DNA from: Streptomyces termitum | GTDB lineage: Bacteria; Actinomycetota; Actinomycetes; Streptomycetales; Streptomycetaceae | NCBI RefSeq assembly: GCF_014650175.1 | Contig: NZ_BMUL01000003.1 | Location: 372,001-436,000, forward strand | DNA: 64,000 nt | Direction of reading: 5' to 3' | Part shown: positions 55,882 to 64,000 of the stretch, piece after piece | Layout of the letters: every line of letters begins with the position of its first letter | Numbering within the stretch: position 1 is the stretch's first letter | The notes under the pieces: model-generated | Seen by the model: the letters and a program-made list of their open reading frames with translations, nothing else | Database searches by the model: none | Told to the model about the DNA's origin: nothing | Position numbers and translations under genes: made by a program

Positions 55882-56009
55882 GCGGGTCAGTCTGCCCCCA
55901 GCGGATTTGCTCCGGGGCATTGCGTTCCCGAATCGTGCCCTGCGCCCCGGCTCCCGGCGGGGCCCGGGGGGAGCCGCACGCTTCGGCCGTGAACGAAACG
56001 TACGCAACC

Positions 56010-56023
56010 GTGACCCCGGTCAC
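56010..56023 (+). promoter_or_regulatory. Candidate response-regulator operator before dctA
   Basis: GTGACC-CC-GGTCAC is a perfect 6-nt-arm dyad in the 207-nt divergent region, followed 10 nt later by a possible -10 (GATAGT, 56033-56038). The position suits activation or repression of dctA by the adjacent CitB-type regulator. Confidence 0.5.
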
Positions 56024-56088
56024 AGGCTGGTGGATAGTCGCGGAGTCCACCGGGACGTGGACACCCCCCCCAGCACCAGGAGGACGCC

Positions 56089-57453
56089 GTGGCCGCGCGC
56101 CGGGACCGTACCCACTACCTCTATCTGGCCGTGATCGGCGCCGTCCTGCTCGGCGTCGCCGTCGGCTTCCTCGCCCCCGGCGTGGCCGTCGAGCTCAAAC
56201 CGCTCGGCACCGGCTTCGTCAACCTCATCAAGATGATGATCTCGCCGATCATCTTCTGCACCATCGTCCTGGGCGTCGGATCGGTCCGCAAGGCCGCCAA
56301 GGTCGGCGCCGTCGGCGGCCTCGCGCTCGGCTACTTCCTGGTGATGTCGACCGTCGCACTCGCGATCGGCCTCGTCGTCGGCAACCTCCTGGAGCCCGGC
56401 TCCGGCCTCCACCTGACCAAGGAGCTGGCCGAGGCCGGCGCCCAGCAGGCCGAGGGCGCGAGCGAGTCCACCCCGGACTTCCTCCTCGGGATCATCCCCA
56501 CCACCCTGGTCTCCGCCTTCACCGGGGGCGAGGTCCTCCAGACCCTGCTGGTCGCCCTCCTCGCGGGCTTCGCGCTCCAGGCGATGGGCCCGGCCGGCGA
56601 GCCGGTCCTGCGCGGCATCGGCCACATCCAGCGGCTGGTCTTCCGGATCCTCGGCATGATCATGTGGGCGGCCCCGGTCGGCGCCTTCGGCGCCATCGCC
56701 GCCGTCGTCGGCGCGACCGGCGTGGACGCCCTCAAGTCCCTCGCCGTCATCATGATCGGCTTCTACCTGACCTGCGCCCTCTTCGTCTTCGTCGTCCTGG
56801 GCGCGCTGCTCCGGCTGGTCGCCGGGGTCAACATCTGGGCGCTGCTGAAGTACCTGGGCCGCGAGTTCCTGCTGATCCTGTCGACCTCCTCCTCCGAGTC
56901 GGCGCTGCCCCGCCTCATCGCGAAGATGGAGCACCTCGGCGTCTCCAAGCCGGTCGTCGGCATCACCGTCCCCACCGGCTACTCCTTCAACCTCGACGGC
57001 ACCGCCATCTATCTGACGATGGCCTCCCTCTTCGTCGCCGAGGCGATGGGCGACCCGCTCTCGGTCGGCGAGCAGATCTCCCTCCTCGTCTTCATGATCA
57101 TCGCCTCGAAGGGGGCGGCGGGCGTCACCGGCGCGGGCCTCGCCACCCTCGCCGGCGGCCTCCAGTCGCACCGCCCCGACCTGGTGGACGGCGTCGGCCT
57201 GATCGTCGGCATCGACCGCTTCATGAGCGAGGCCCGCGCCCTCACCAACTTCGCGGGCAACGCCGTCGCCACCGTCCTGGTCGGCACCTGGACGAAGGAG
57301 ATCGACCGGGAGCGGGTGGCCGAGGTGCTGGCGGGGAAGGTTCCCTTCGACGAGAAGACGCTCGTCGACGAGCACGGCGGCCACGCCGACCGCGCCGGTA
57401 CCGTGCCGGACCCCCGCGACCAGGGCGAGGAGCGCGCCCGCGCCGGGGTCTGA
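56089..57453 (+). CDS. dctA: C4-dicarboxylate:cation symporter
   Basis: This 454-residue transporter of the DAACS (SLC1/GltP) family takes up fumarate, malate and succinate with protons or sodium. Eight transmembrane segments and the two re-entrant loops are recognisable. HP1 contains the serine-rich loop LSTSSSESALP, and TM7 carries NLDGTAIY. HP2 contains SKGAAGVTGAG, and TM8 contains IDRFMSEARALTNFAGNAVAT (split across the Arg that selects dicarboxylates). GTG 56089 follows AGGAGGACGCC. It is divergent from the CitA/CitB-like pair, which probably induces it. The C-terminus is a charged tail. Confidence 0.95.
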   Translation: MAARRDRTHYLYLAVIGAVLLGVAVGFLAPGVAVELKPLGTGFVNLIKMMISPIIFCTIVLGVGSVRKAAKVGAVGGLALGYFLVMSTVALAIGLVVGNLLEPGSGLHLTKELAEAGAQQAEGASESTPDFLLGIIPTTLVSAFTGGEVLQTLLVALLAGFALQAMGPAGEPVLRGIGHIQRLVFRILGMIMWAAPVGAFGAIAAVVGATGVDALKSLAVIMIGFYLTCALFVFVVLGALLRLVAGVNIWALLKYLGREFLLILSTSSSESALPRLIAKMEHLGVSKPVVGITVPTGYSFNLDGTAIYLTMASLFVAEAMGDPLSVGEQISLLVFMIIASKGAAGVTGAGLATLAGGLQSHRPDLVDGVGLIVGIDRFMSEARALTNFAGNAVATVLVGTWTKEIDRERVAEVLAGKVPFDEKTLVDEHGGHADRAGTVPDPRDQGEERARAGV

Positions 57454-57641
57454 TCCGCCGCACCTCCTCCCGGGACCCGGGCCTTGAGCCGGATCCGGGC
57501 ACCGGGAGGAACCTCCCCCGCGCGCAACGCCCTTGACAGCGTCGAGGGCGTTCGCGTCAGAATGGGGGCACCTCGCGTCGCGTGTCGGTCCGCGCTCGAA
57601 AGCGGAGACATGGAGGCAAGAGAACAGTCAGGAACGGCATT

Positions 57642-58073
57642 TTGCCCCTCGACTTCAATCGGCAGATCATCGAAGAATTCCGCACCAACGCCGGACGGCT
57701 CGGCGGCCCCTTCGAGGGATGGGTGCTTCTTCTCCTCACCACCACCGGCGCCCGGTCCGGGAAAGAGCACACTGTGCCGCTCGGTTTCGTCGAGGACGGC
57801 GACCGGCTCCTCGTCGTCGGCTCGGCCGGCGGCTCCGACCGCCACCCGCACTGGTACCACAACGTCCTGGCCCACCCCGCCGTCACCGTGGAGCGGGGCA
57901 CGGAGACCTGGCGGGCCACCGCCGTCCCCGCCGCCGGGCCCGAGCGGGACGAGCTCTTCGCGAAGGTCGTCGCGGCGGCCCCCGGCTACGCCGACTACCA
58001 GAAGGGCACCGACCGGGTCCTGCCGGTCGTCGTCCTGCGCCGCGCCCCCGCCCCGGAGGACGGCTCCGCCTGA
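57642..58073 (+). CDS. Deazaflavin (F420)-type nitroreductase family protein
   Basis: This small split-barrel protein of the DDN/DUF385 family is about 143 residues long. It has FNRQIIEEFR, the conserved GGPFEGWVLLLLTTTGARSG (broken by a turn), VVGSAGGSDRHPHWYHNVLAHP and VTVERG. Family members bind coenzyme F420 and reduce diverse substrates. TTG 57642 is preferred (AGGA 7 nt upstream and family length); an in-frame GTG at 57582 would add 20 residues of basic, non-conserved sequence. Upstream, AACGCCCT/AGGGCGTT (57526-57552) forms a dyad over a TTGACA, a possible regulated promoter. Confidence 0.8.
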   Translation: MPLDFNRQIIEEFRTNAGRLGGPFEGWVLLLLTTTGARSGKEHTVPLGFVEDGDRLLVVGSAGGSDRHPHWYHNVLAHPAVTVERGTETWRATAVPAAGPERDELFAKVVAAAPGYADYQKGTDRVLPVVVLRRAPAPEDGSA

Positions 58074-58092
58074 TCCCGTACGGCTCCGGCGC

Positions 58093-58123
58093 TTGCCCTG
58101 ACGTCGGCGTCAACGCGTACGTT
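58093..58123 (+). promoter_or_regulatory. MerR-type promoter with 19-nt spacer
   Basis: -35 TTGCCC (58093-58098) and -10 TACGTT (58118-58123) are separated by 19 nt, the elongated spacing typical of MerR-activated promoters. A dyad TGACG-tcgg-CGTCA (58099-58112) lies in the spacer. The ATG follows 7 nt after the -10, so the transcript is probably leaderless. Confidence 0.65.
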
Positions 58124-58130
58124 CGTCCTC

Positions 58131-58547
58131 ATGCGCATCGGAGAGCTGGCCGAGCGGGCCGGAACGACCACGCGGACCCTGCGGTACTACGAGTCCCGTG
58201 GTCTCCTGCCCGCCCGGCGTACGGAGCGGGGGCACCGGACCTACGACGAGAGCGACCTCAGGCTGCTCCGCGAGATCCGGACCCTGCGGGACTTCGGGTT
58301 CGAGCTGGAGGAGACCCGGCCGTTCGTCGACTGCCTGCGGGCCGGGCATCCGGCGGGGGACGCCTGTCCCGCGTCGGTCGCCGTCTACCGCCGCAAGCTC
58401 GACGAGCTGGACGGGCTGCTCGGCCGGCTCCGGGACGTGCGCGACCAGGTGGCCGCCCAGCTGCTGCGGGCCGAGGCGGAACTGCCGCAGGGCCCCGCCC
58501 CCCGCTGCGAGCTGGGCGCGGAGACGACAGGAGGCACGGAGACATGA
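58131..58547 (+). CDS. MerR-family regulator coupled to thioredoxin
   Basis: This 138-residue MerR protein has the winged HTH MRIGELAERAGTTTRTLRYYE and GLLPARRTERGHRTYDE, then a dimerisation helix. It has cysteines in FVDCLRAGHPAGDACPAS (near residues 67 and 78) and another near the C-terminus (PRCELG), which could sense metals or thiol oxidation. There is no ribosome site before the ATG, and the promoter ends 7 nt upstream. The stop overlaps the thioredoxin start (ATGA). An autoregulated redox operon is a reasonable inference. Confidence 0.9.
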   Translation: MRIGELAERAGTTTRTLRYYESRGLLPARRTERGHRTYDESDLRLLREIRTLRDFGFELEETRPFVDCLRAGHPAGDACPASVAVYRRKLDELDGLLGRLRDVRDQVAAQLLRAEAELPQGPAPRCELGAETTGGTET

Positions 58548-58918
58548 CGGAGACGACGGTTCCCCGGGAGGGCGCGGCGGTGGTTCCCCCGGCGGGCACG
58601 GTGGCGGAGACCTCGGACGCGGCGTTCGCGGCGGACGTGCTGGAGGCCGGGGTGCCGGTCCTGGTGAAGTTCACGGCCGCCTGGTGCGGCCCGTGCCGGC
58701 AGCTGACGCCGGTGCTCGCCGCGCTCGCCGCAGAGGAGGCGGGCCGGCTGCGGGTGGTCGAGATCGACGTGGACCGCAACCCGGAGACGACCGTCCGGCA
58801 CGGGGTGCTCGCGACCCCGACCCTGATGGTCTTCCGGGACGGCGAGCCGGTCCGGTCGATGGTGGGGGCGCGTCCCAAGCGGCGGCTGCGGGAGGAGCTG
58901 GCGGACGTCCTGGACTGA
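58544..58918 (+). CDS. Thioredoxin
   Basis: This 124-residue protein has a thioredoxin fold after a 20-residue extension. The active site is WCGPC in KFTAAWCGPCRQLTPVL. Conserved Asp (VEIDVDRNPE) and the cis-Pro loop (VLATPTLMVFRDG) are in place. It is translated from an ATG overlapping the MerR stop, so the two proteins are made from one mRNA. It likely reduces cytoplasmic disulfides and may be the output, or the reset, of the cysteine-containing MerR regulator. Confidence 0.92.
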   Translation: MTETTVPREGAAVVPPAGTVAETSDAAFAADVLEAGVPVLVKFTAAWCGPCRQLTPVLAALAAEEAGRLRVVEIDVDRNPETTVRHGVLATPTLMVFRDGEPVRSMVGARPKRRLREELADVLD

Positions 58919-58949
58919 CCCGGCGGAGCCCGGTCCCCGGAACGCGAAA

Positions 58950-58975
58950 AACCCGGCTGAATTGACAGCCGGGTT
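58950..58975. terminator. Terminator after thioredoxin, overlapping the helD promoter
   Basis: Arms AACCCGGCT (58950-58958) and AGCCGGGTT (58967-58975) follow an A-rich run. A TTGACA (58962-58967) spans the loop and the first base of the right arm, and TATATT (58987-58992) follows 19 nt later. The hairpin and a promoter for the next gene may therefore share sequence. The AT-rich stretch after it carries the dyad TGAATCA-gt-TGATTCA (59013-59028). Confidence 0.6.
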
Positions 58976-59078
58976 GGTGTGGAGCCTATATTGGTGAATT
59001 CCGTGTGCTCTGTGAATCAGTTGATTCATAAGTTCACGAAGCATTCACTAAAGGCACTTTACCGCGCTGGGAGTCGCA

Positions 59079-61313
59079 TTGTCAACCGAGCCAATTCGGG
59101 ATGAGCAGAAATTCATCACCTCGCTCTACGCGCGGCTCGACGACCTGAGGGACCGGGCCGAGGAGGCCGTCGCACAGGCGCTGCGCGCCCCCGGCACCGG
59201 GAGCGCGCAGTCCCGCCTGGAGCGGGACGTCCTGGTCGCCGAGGGCTCCGGCCTGCTCGCCGCCTTCAACGCCGGCGAGACCGGACTCTGCTTCGGCCGG
59301 CTCGTCTTCAAGGACGGCCGCGACCACCACATCGGCCGCATCGGGCTGCGCGAGGACGACCCCGCGCGCACCCCGCTCGTCCTCGACTGGCGCGCCGACG
59401 CCGCCCGTCCCTTCTACCTCGCCACCGGCCACGAGCCCATGGGCCTCACCCGCCGCCGGCACCTCACCACGAAGGGCCGCGAGGTCGTCTCGCTGCACGA
59501 CGAGGTCCTCGACCTCGCCGACCGCACCCGCACCGGCCACGAGGGCCGGGACGCCGACGAGGTGCTGCTCGCCGCCCTCGACGCCGCCCGCACCGGCCGC
59601 ATGCACGACATCGTGCAGACCATCCAGGCCGAGCAGGACGCCATCATCCGCACCCCGCACCAGGGGGTCCTCGTCGTCGAGGGCGGTCCCGGCACCGGCA
59701 AGACCGCCGTGGCCCTGCACCGCGCCGCGTACCTCCTCTACGCCCACCGCGAGCAGCTCGCCCGGCGGGCCGTCCTCATCGTCGGCCCCAACCCGGCCTT
59801 CCTCGGCTACATCGGCGACGTGCTGCCCTCCCTCGGCGAGACCGGCGTCCTCCTCGCCACCCCCGGCGAGCTGTACCCCGGCGTCCGCGCCACCGGCACC
59901 GACACCCCCCGGGCCGCCGCCGTGAAGGGCGACGCCCGGATGGCCGGGGCGCTGGCGCTGGCCGTCCGCGACCGGCAGCGGGTCCCCGACCGGGACGCGC
60001 CGCTCGTCGTCCCGCACGACGACGGCGACCTCGTCATCGACCACGACATGACCCTGGACGCCCGCAACCGGGCCCGCGAGACCGCCCTCCCGCACAACCT
60101 CGCCCGCCCCCACTTCGTCTTCCGGATCCTCGACGCGCTGGCGGAGCAGCTCGCGGACCGGATCGGCGCCGACCCCTACGGCGGCCCCAACTTCCTCGGC
60201 CCCGACGACGTCGCCCTGCTCGCCAAGGGCATCGCCGCCAACCCCGACGTGCACGACGCGATCGGCACCCTCTGGCCCGAGCTGGACCCCGAGGAGTTCC
60301 TCGCCGGCTACCTCGCCGACCCCGCCCACCTGCCGGCGGAGGACGCCGCCGCGATCCGCCGCGACGGCGGCGACTGGACCCCCGGCGACGTGCCGCTGCT
60401 CGACGAGGCCGCCGAGCTCCTCGGCCGCGACGACTCCGCCGAGCGGGCCCTCCAGGAGGCCGAGCGGCAGCGCCGGGTGCAGTACGCGCAGGGCGTCCTC
60501 GACGTCTCCTTCGCCTCCCGCACCTACGAGTTCGAGGACAAGGAGGAGCTGGACGAGGACGCCTCCGAGGTGCTGTCGGCGCACGACATCATCGACGCCG
60601 AGCGGTTCGCCGAGCGGCAGGAGGAGGCCGACCACCGCACCGCCGCCGAGCGGGCCGCCGCCGACCGCACCTGGGCCTTCGGCCACATCGTCGTCGACGA
60701 GGCGCAGGAGCTGTCCGCGATGCAGTGGCGGCTCCTGATGCGCCGCAGCCCCACCCGCTCCATGACCCTGGTCGGCGACCCCGCGCAGACCGGCGACCCG
60801 GCGGGCGTCGGCTCCTGGGAGGAGATCCTCGCCCCGTACGTGGAGGACCGCTGGCGGCACGTGCGGCTCGGGGTCAACTACCGCACCCCCGCCGAGATCA
60901 TGGCGGTCGCGGCGGCCGTCCGGCGGGCGGACGACCCGGGGTTCGAGCCGCCCGGCTCGGTCCGCTCCACCGGTACCGAGCCCTGGGACCGGACGGCCGG
61001 GGACCCGGTCGCGGCGGTCGCGGAGGCGGTCGCGGCCGAGGCGCGGGAGGGCGGCCGGCTCGCCGTCATCGCCCCGCCCGCCCTCCACCCCGCCCTGGCC
61101 GGGGCGCTCCCGGCCGCCTCGCACGGCCCGGCCCCCGACCTGACCCGGCCGGTCGTCCTCCTCGACCCCCGGCAGGCCAAGGGCCTGGAGTTCGACACGG
61201 TCCTGGTGGTGGACCCGGACGGCATCCGGGCCGGCTCCCCGCACGGCGTCAACGACCTGTACGTGGCGCTGACCCGGGCCACCCAGCGGCTCGGGATCGT
61301 CAGGCCGGCCTGA
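59079..61313 (+). CDS. HelD-type RNA-polymerase-recycling ATPase
   Basis: This 744-residue UvrD/Rep-like superfamily 1 ATPase is of the HelD family, which pulls stalled RNA polymerase off DNA. Domains in order are an N-terminal coiled-coil arm (about 1-60), a GreA/secondary-channel-like region, and the first RecA domain with Walker A GGPGTGKT (residues 202-209). A long insertion follows. The second RecA domain has Walker B in [15 protein letters not shown], motif [13 protein letters not shown], motif [12 protein letters not shown] and motif [14 protein letters not shown]. The start is TTG 59079 with GGGAG upstream. One HelD relative (HelR) protects RNA polymerase from rifamycins, but I see no rifamycin-associated element upstream. 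Its end overlaps glgB by 14 nt. Confidence 0.92.
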   Translation: MSTEPIRDEQKFITSLYARLDDLRDRAEEAVAQALRAPGTGSAQSRLERDVLVAEGSGLLAAFNAGETGLCFGRLVFKDGRDHHIGRIGLREDDPARTPLVLDWRADAARPFYLATGHEPMGLTRRRHLTTKGREVVSLHDEVLDLADRTRTGHEGRDADEVLLAALDAARTGRMHDIVQTIQAEQDAIIRTPHQGVLVVEGGPGTGKTAVALHRAAYLLYAHREQLARRAVLIVGPNPAFLGYIGDVLPSLGETGVLLATPGELYPGVRATGTDTPRAAAVKGDARMAGALALAVRDRQRVPDRDAPLVVPHDDGDLVIDHDMTLDARNRARETALPHNLARPHFVFRILDALAEQLADRIGADPYGGPNFLGPDDVALLAKGIAANPDVHDAIGTLWPELDPEEFLAGYLADPAHLPAEDAAAIRRDGGDWTPGDVPLLDEAAELLGRDDSAERALQEAERQRRVQYAQGVLDVSFASRTYEFEDKEELDEDASEVLSAHDIIDAERFAERQEEADHRTAAERAAADRTWAFGHIVVDEAQELSAMQWRLLMRRSPTRSMTLVGDPAQTGDPAGVGSWEEILAPYVEDRWRHVRLGVNYRTPAEIMAVAAAVRRADDPGFEPPGSVRSTGTEPWDRTAGDPVAAVAEAVAAEAREGGRLAVIAPPALHPALAGALPAASHGPAPDLTRPVVLLDPRQAKGLEFDTVLVVDPDGIRAGSPHGVNDLYVALTRATQRLGIVRPA

Positions 61314-63513
61314 GCCAGACCGTCGCCAGCGGCGGCAGCGTCGTCCGCAGGCTCGCCGCCCGCCCGTGCCACGGCACCGACTCGGTCTTCACCGGGTCGG
61401 TGCCGACCACGTCCGAGCCGCCGTACCGGGCCGCGTCCGTGTTCAGCACCTCGCCCCAGGCGGCGAAGGCGTCCGGCACCCCCAGCCGGTAGTCGTGCCG
61501 GACCACCGGCGAGAAGTTGCAGACCGCGAGCAGCGGCGAGCCGAGGCCGTCGTACCGCAGGAAGGCGATGACGTTGTCGTCGGCGGCGTCCCCGGTGATC
61601 CACTCGAAGCCCTCGGGCACGGTGTCCCGCTCCCACAGCGAGGGCGTCGCCGTGTAGACCCGGTTCAGGTCCCGCACCAGGTCCCGCACGCCCCGGTGGT
61701 CGGCCTCGGCGCCGTACTCCGGGTCCAGCAGCCACCAGTCCGGCCCGGTGTCCGCCGACCACTCCGAGCCCTGCGCGAACTCCTGCCCCATGAAGAGCAG
61801 TTGCTTGCCCGGGTGGGCCCACATGAAGCCCAGGTAGGCCCGGTGGTTCGCCCGCCGCTGCCACCAGTCGCCGGGCATCTTCGACACCAGCGCCCGCTTG
61901 CCGTGCACCACCTCGTCGTGCGAGATCGGCAGGATGTAGTTCTCGCTGTACGCGTACACCATCGAGAAGGTCAGCTCGTGGTGGTGGTACTTGCGGTGCA
62001 CGCTCTCCTTCTCCATGTACTGGAGCGAGTCGTGCATCCAGCCCATGTTCCACTTCATGCCGAAGCCCAGGCCGCCGAAGCCGCCGGGGCCCGTCTGGTC
62101 GGTGGCCCGGGTGACCCCGTCCCAGGCGGTGGACTCCTCGGCGAAGGTGACGATGCCGGGGCAGCGCCGGTAGACGGTGGCGTTCATCTCCTGGAGGAAG
62201 GCCACCGCGTCCGGGTTCTCCCGCCCGCCGTGCGCGTTCGGCAGCCACTCGCCGTACTCGCGCGAGTAGTCCAGGTAGAGCATCGACGCCACCGCGTCCA
62301 CCCGCAGGCCGTCGATGTGGAACTCCTGGCACCAGTAGACCGCGTTCGCCACCAGGAAGTTCCGCACCTCCTTGCGGCCGTAGTCGAACTCCAGCGTCCC
62401 CCAGTCCGGGTGGTGCGAGCGGCGCGGGTCCGGGTGCTCGTACAGCGGCCGCCCGTCGAACTCGGCCAGCGCCCACTCGTCCTTCGGGAAGTGCGCGGGC
62501 ACCCAGTCCATCAGCACCGAGATGCCCGCCCGGTGCAGCGAGTCCACCAGGAACCGGAAGTCGTCCGGGGTGCCCAGCCGGGCCGTCGGCGCGTAGAAGC
62601 CGGTGACCTGGTAGCCCCACGAGCCGCCGAAGGGGTGCTCGGACACCGGCATGAACTCGACGTGGGTGAAGCCGAGGTCGAGGAGGTACGCGGGCAGCTC
62701 CACGGCCAGTTCGCGGTAGCTCAGGCCGGGCCGCCAGGACGCCAGGTGGAGCTCGTACACGGAGATCGGCGCCTCGTGCGGGGCCCGCGCGCCGCGCCGC
62801 TCCATCCATGCGGCGTCGCCCCACGTGTACTGCGAGGCGGTCACGATCGACGCGGTCCTGGGCGGGCACTCGGTGCGGCGGGCCATCGGGTCCGCGCGGA
62901 CCGTGTGCGTCCCGTCCGGGCGGGTGATGTCGTACTTGTACGCCGCGCCCTCGCCGACGCCCGGCACGAACAGCTCCCACACGCCCGTCGAGCCCAGCGA
63001 CCGCATCGGCAGCGCGGTGCCGTCCCAGTGCGTGAAGTCGCCGGTGACGCGGACGCCCCGGGCGTTCGGCGCCCACACCGCGAAGCGGGTGCCGGTCACG
63101 CCCTCGTGCTCCGTCACCCGTGAGCCGAGCGCCGTCCACAGCTCCTCGTGCCGGCCCTCCCCGATCAGGTGCAGGTCCAGCTCGCCCAGCGACGGCAGGT
63201 GCCGGTAGGGGTCGCGGACGGTGGTCTCGGCGTCCTCGTACGCCACCCTCAGCTGGTACGCCGGGACCTTCCGCAGCAGCGGCACCAGCACCGAGAAGAG
63301 GCCGTCGCCGTCGTCGTGCAGCGCGACCGTCCGCCCCTTGGGCAGCACGGCCGTCACGCTCCGCGCCCACGGGCGCAGCGTCCGGAGCACGATGCCGCCC
63401 TTCACCGGGTGGGCGCCGAGCAGCGCGTGCGGGTCGTGGTGCTCGCCCGCGAGCAGCCGGGCCCGCTCGCCGGGGTCGAGCGGGGGCGCCGTGCGGGGCG
63501 TCTTGGCGGTCAC
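61300..63513 (-). CDS. glgB: 1,4-alpha-glucan branching enzyme
   Basis: GlgB makes alpha-1,6 branches in glycogen or maltodextrin. The 737-residue product has an N-terminal extension and a CBM48 domain (about 130-225). Its GH13 barrel carries the nucleophile Asp in [13 protein letters not shown], the acid Glu in [10 protein letters not shown] and the third Asp in [12 protein letters not shown]-terminal beta domain follows. GTG 63513 has AGGAGG 6 nt upstream. The maltokinase gene lies 110 nt upstream on the same strand, as in the GlgE maltosyl-1-phosphate pathway clusters of actinobacteria. It is convergent with helD. Confidence 0.96.
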   Translation of the reverse strand: MTAKTPRTAPPLDPGERARLLAGEHHDPHALLGAHPVKGGIVLRTLRPWARSVTAVLPKGRTVALHDDGDGLFSVLVPLLRKVPAYQLRVAYEDAETTVRDPYRHLPSLGELDLHLIGEGRHEELWTALGSRVTEHEGVTGTRFAVWAPNARGVRVTGDFTHWDGTALPMRSLGSTGVWELFVPGVGEGAAYKYDITRPDGTHTVRADPMARRTECPPRTASIVTASQYTWGDAAWMERRGARAPHEAPISVYELHLASWRPGLSYRELAVELPAYLLDLGFTHVEFMPVSEHPFGGSWGYQVTGFYAPTARLGTPDDFRFLVDSLHRAGISVLMDWVPAHFPKDEWALAEFDGRPLYEHPDPRRSHHPDWGTLEFDYGRKEVRNFLVANAVYWCQEFHIDGLRVDAVASMLYLDYSREYGEWLPNAHGGRENPDAVAFLQEMNATVYRRCPGIVTFAEESTAWDGVTRATDQTGPGGFGGLGFGMKWNMGWMHDSLQYMEKESVHRKYHHHELTFSMVYAYSENYILPISHDEVVHGKRALVSKMPGDWWQRRANHRAYLGFMWAHPGKQLLFMGQEFAQGSEWSADTGPDWWLLDPEYGAEADHRGVRDLVRDLNRVYTATPSLWERDTVPEGFEWITGDAADDNVIAFLRYDGLGSPLLAVCNFSPVVRHDYRLGVPDAFAAWGEVLNTDAARYGGSDVVGTDPVKTESVPWHGRAASLRTTLPPLATVWLRPA

Positions 63514-63623
63514 CGGGGTCCTCCTGAAATGTCGGAAAGGTTCCGAATAGGGCAACGGATCGGCCCCCGCCCCGGACACTCCGCCGAACGGGCCCTCTGC
63601 CTCCGGGGCGGCGGCCCGGGGGG

Positions 63624-64000
63624 TCACGCGGGGGCGGCCAGGCGCTGGATGGCGGACATCGGGACCGGCAGCCAGTCGGGGCGGTGCCGCGCCTCGTACA
63701 CCACCTCGTACACCGCCTTGTCCGTCTCGTAGGCCCGCAGCAGCGCCGGGTCGGCCCGGGGGTCGGCGCCCGAGACCTCCGCGTAGCCGGCGCAGTACGC
63801 GGCCCGGCAGCGCGCCGCCCACTGGGCGTTCCAGGGCCGGTGGGTGCGGGCCGCGTAGTCGAAGGAGCGGAGCATCCCGGCGACGTCGCGCAGGGCCGGC
63901 TGCGGGCGGCGGCGCTCGTCGAGCGGCTTCGCCGGCTCGCCCTCGAAGTCGATGACCGCCCAGGCGCCGTCGGAGCCGCGCAGGGTCTGCCCGAGGTGGA
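63624..64000 (-). CDS. Maltokinase, C-terminal part (cut by window end)
   Basis: The last 125 codons of a maltokinase (Mak/Pep2) gene remain, open through the window edge. They show [25 protein letters not shown] with the DFEGEP metal-binding motif, [14 protein letters not shown] and the end IQRLAAPA. Maltokinase makes maltose 1-phosphate, the donor for GlgE, and glgB follows 110 nt downstream. Its start and any trehalose synthase fusion lie outside the window. The identification rests on the conserved C-terminal motifs and context. Confidence 0.88.
   Translation of the reverse strand, partial: HLGQTLRGSDGAWAVIDFEGEPAKPLDERRRPQPALRDVAGMLRSFDYAARTHRPWNAQWAARCRAAYCAGYAEVSGADPRADPALLRAYETDKAVYEVVYEARHRPDWLPVPMSAIQRLAAPA

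Noticed and set aside
59000..59078. Rifamycin-associated element upstream of the HelD-type gene
   Set aside because: I looked for the GC-rich 19-bp palindrome reported before helR genes and found none; the dyad present is AT-rich and different.

Overview
The window is GC-rich, densely packed chromosomal DNA from a Streptomyces species. The evidence is strong third-position GC bias, frequent GTG/TTG starts, and a gene order that closely follows the conserved core of Streptomyces chromosomes: atpD-atpC, a DUF2550 gene, chitinase with ChiS/ChiR, nucS, filP-scy, methylmalonyl-CoA epimerase and meaB, pyk-ackA-pta-pfkA, dctA, helD, glgB and maltokinase. Both ends are cut, inside atpD on the left and inside a maltokinase gene on the right. 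No rRNA, tRNA, CRISPR array, transposase or integrase was seen.

Layout. 1-2.3 kb: end of the ATP synthase operon and a DUF2550 membrane protein. 2.3-3.6 kb: a compact two-gene unit made of a 26-residue precursor peptide ending in SWYIWY and a short cytochrome P450. This is the hallmark of the atropopeptide (tryptorubin-like) RiPP family and is the most interesting system here. 3.6-7.5 kb: secreted GH18 chitinase with its two-component system. 7.6-16.2 kb: cobalamin adenosyltransferase, 3-hydroxyacyl-CoA dehydrogenase, STAS protein, a large P-loop membrane protein, NucS and small conserved proteins. 16.2-20.2 kb: two tandem ABC ATPase/permease pairs. 20.3-25.6 kb: FilP and Scy, the polar-growth coiled-coil proteins. 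25.8-28.6 kb: C3 acyl-CoA metabolism. 28.7-32.2 kb: a leaderless MarR regulator, three AIM24-family genes, a DUF3817 protein, and a thiamine-binding-protein gene broken by a short palindromic repeat. 32.4-37.3 kb: a CslA-type glycan synthase, a GlxA-type copper radical oxidase and a GH6 hydrolase, the tip-glycan module. 37.4-42.8 kb: regulators, an MFS exporter, DUF3817 and a thioredoxin/TPR protein. 43.4-46.1 kb: a DUF6230-DUF6114-secreted protein operon. 46.2-52.6 kb: pyruvate kinase, acetate kinase, phosphotransacetylase and phosphofructokinase. 52.7-58.9 kb: an XRE regulator, a CitA/CitB-type two-component system divergent from dctA, a deazaflavin-type oxidoreductase and a MerR-thioredoxin pair. 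59-64 kb: HelD-type ATPase, glycogen branching enzyme and maltokinase.

How the genes work together. The region mixes housekeeping energy and carbon metabolism with hyphal tip growth (Scy, FilP, CslA/GlxA/GH6) and nutrient sensing (ChiSR, the dctA regulator pair). Inserted among these is one small specialised-metabolite locus, the precursor plus P450. A strong hairpin between those two genes and a strong terminator upstream make the pair look like an autonomous transcription unit.
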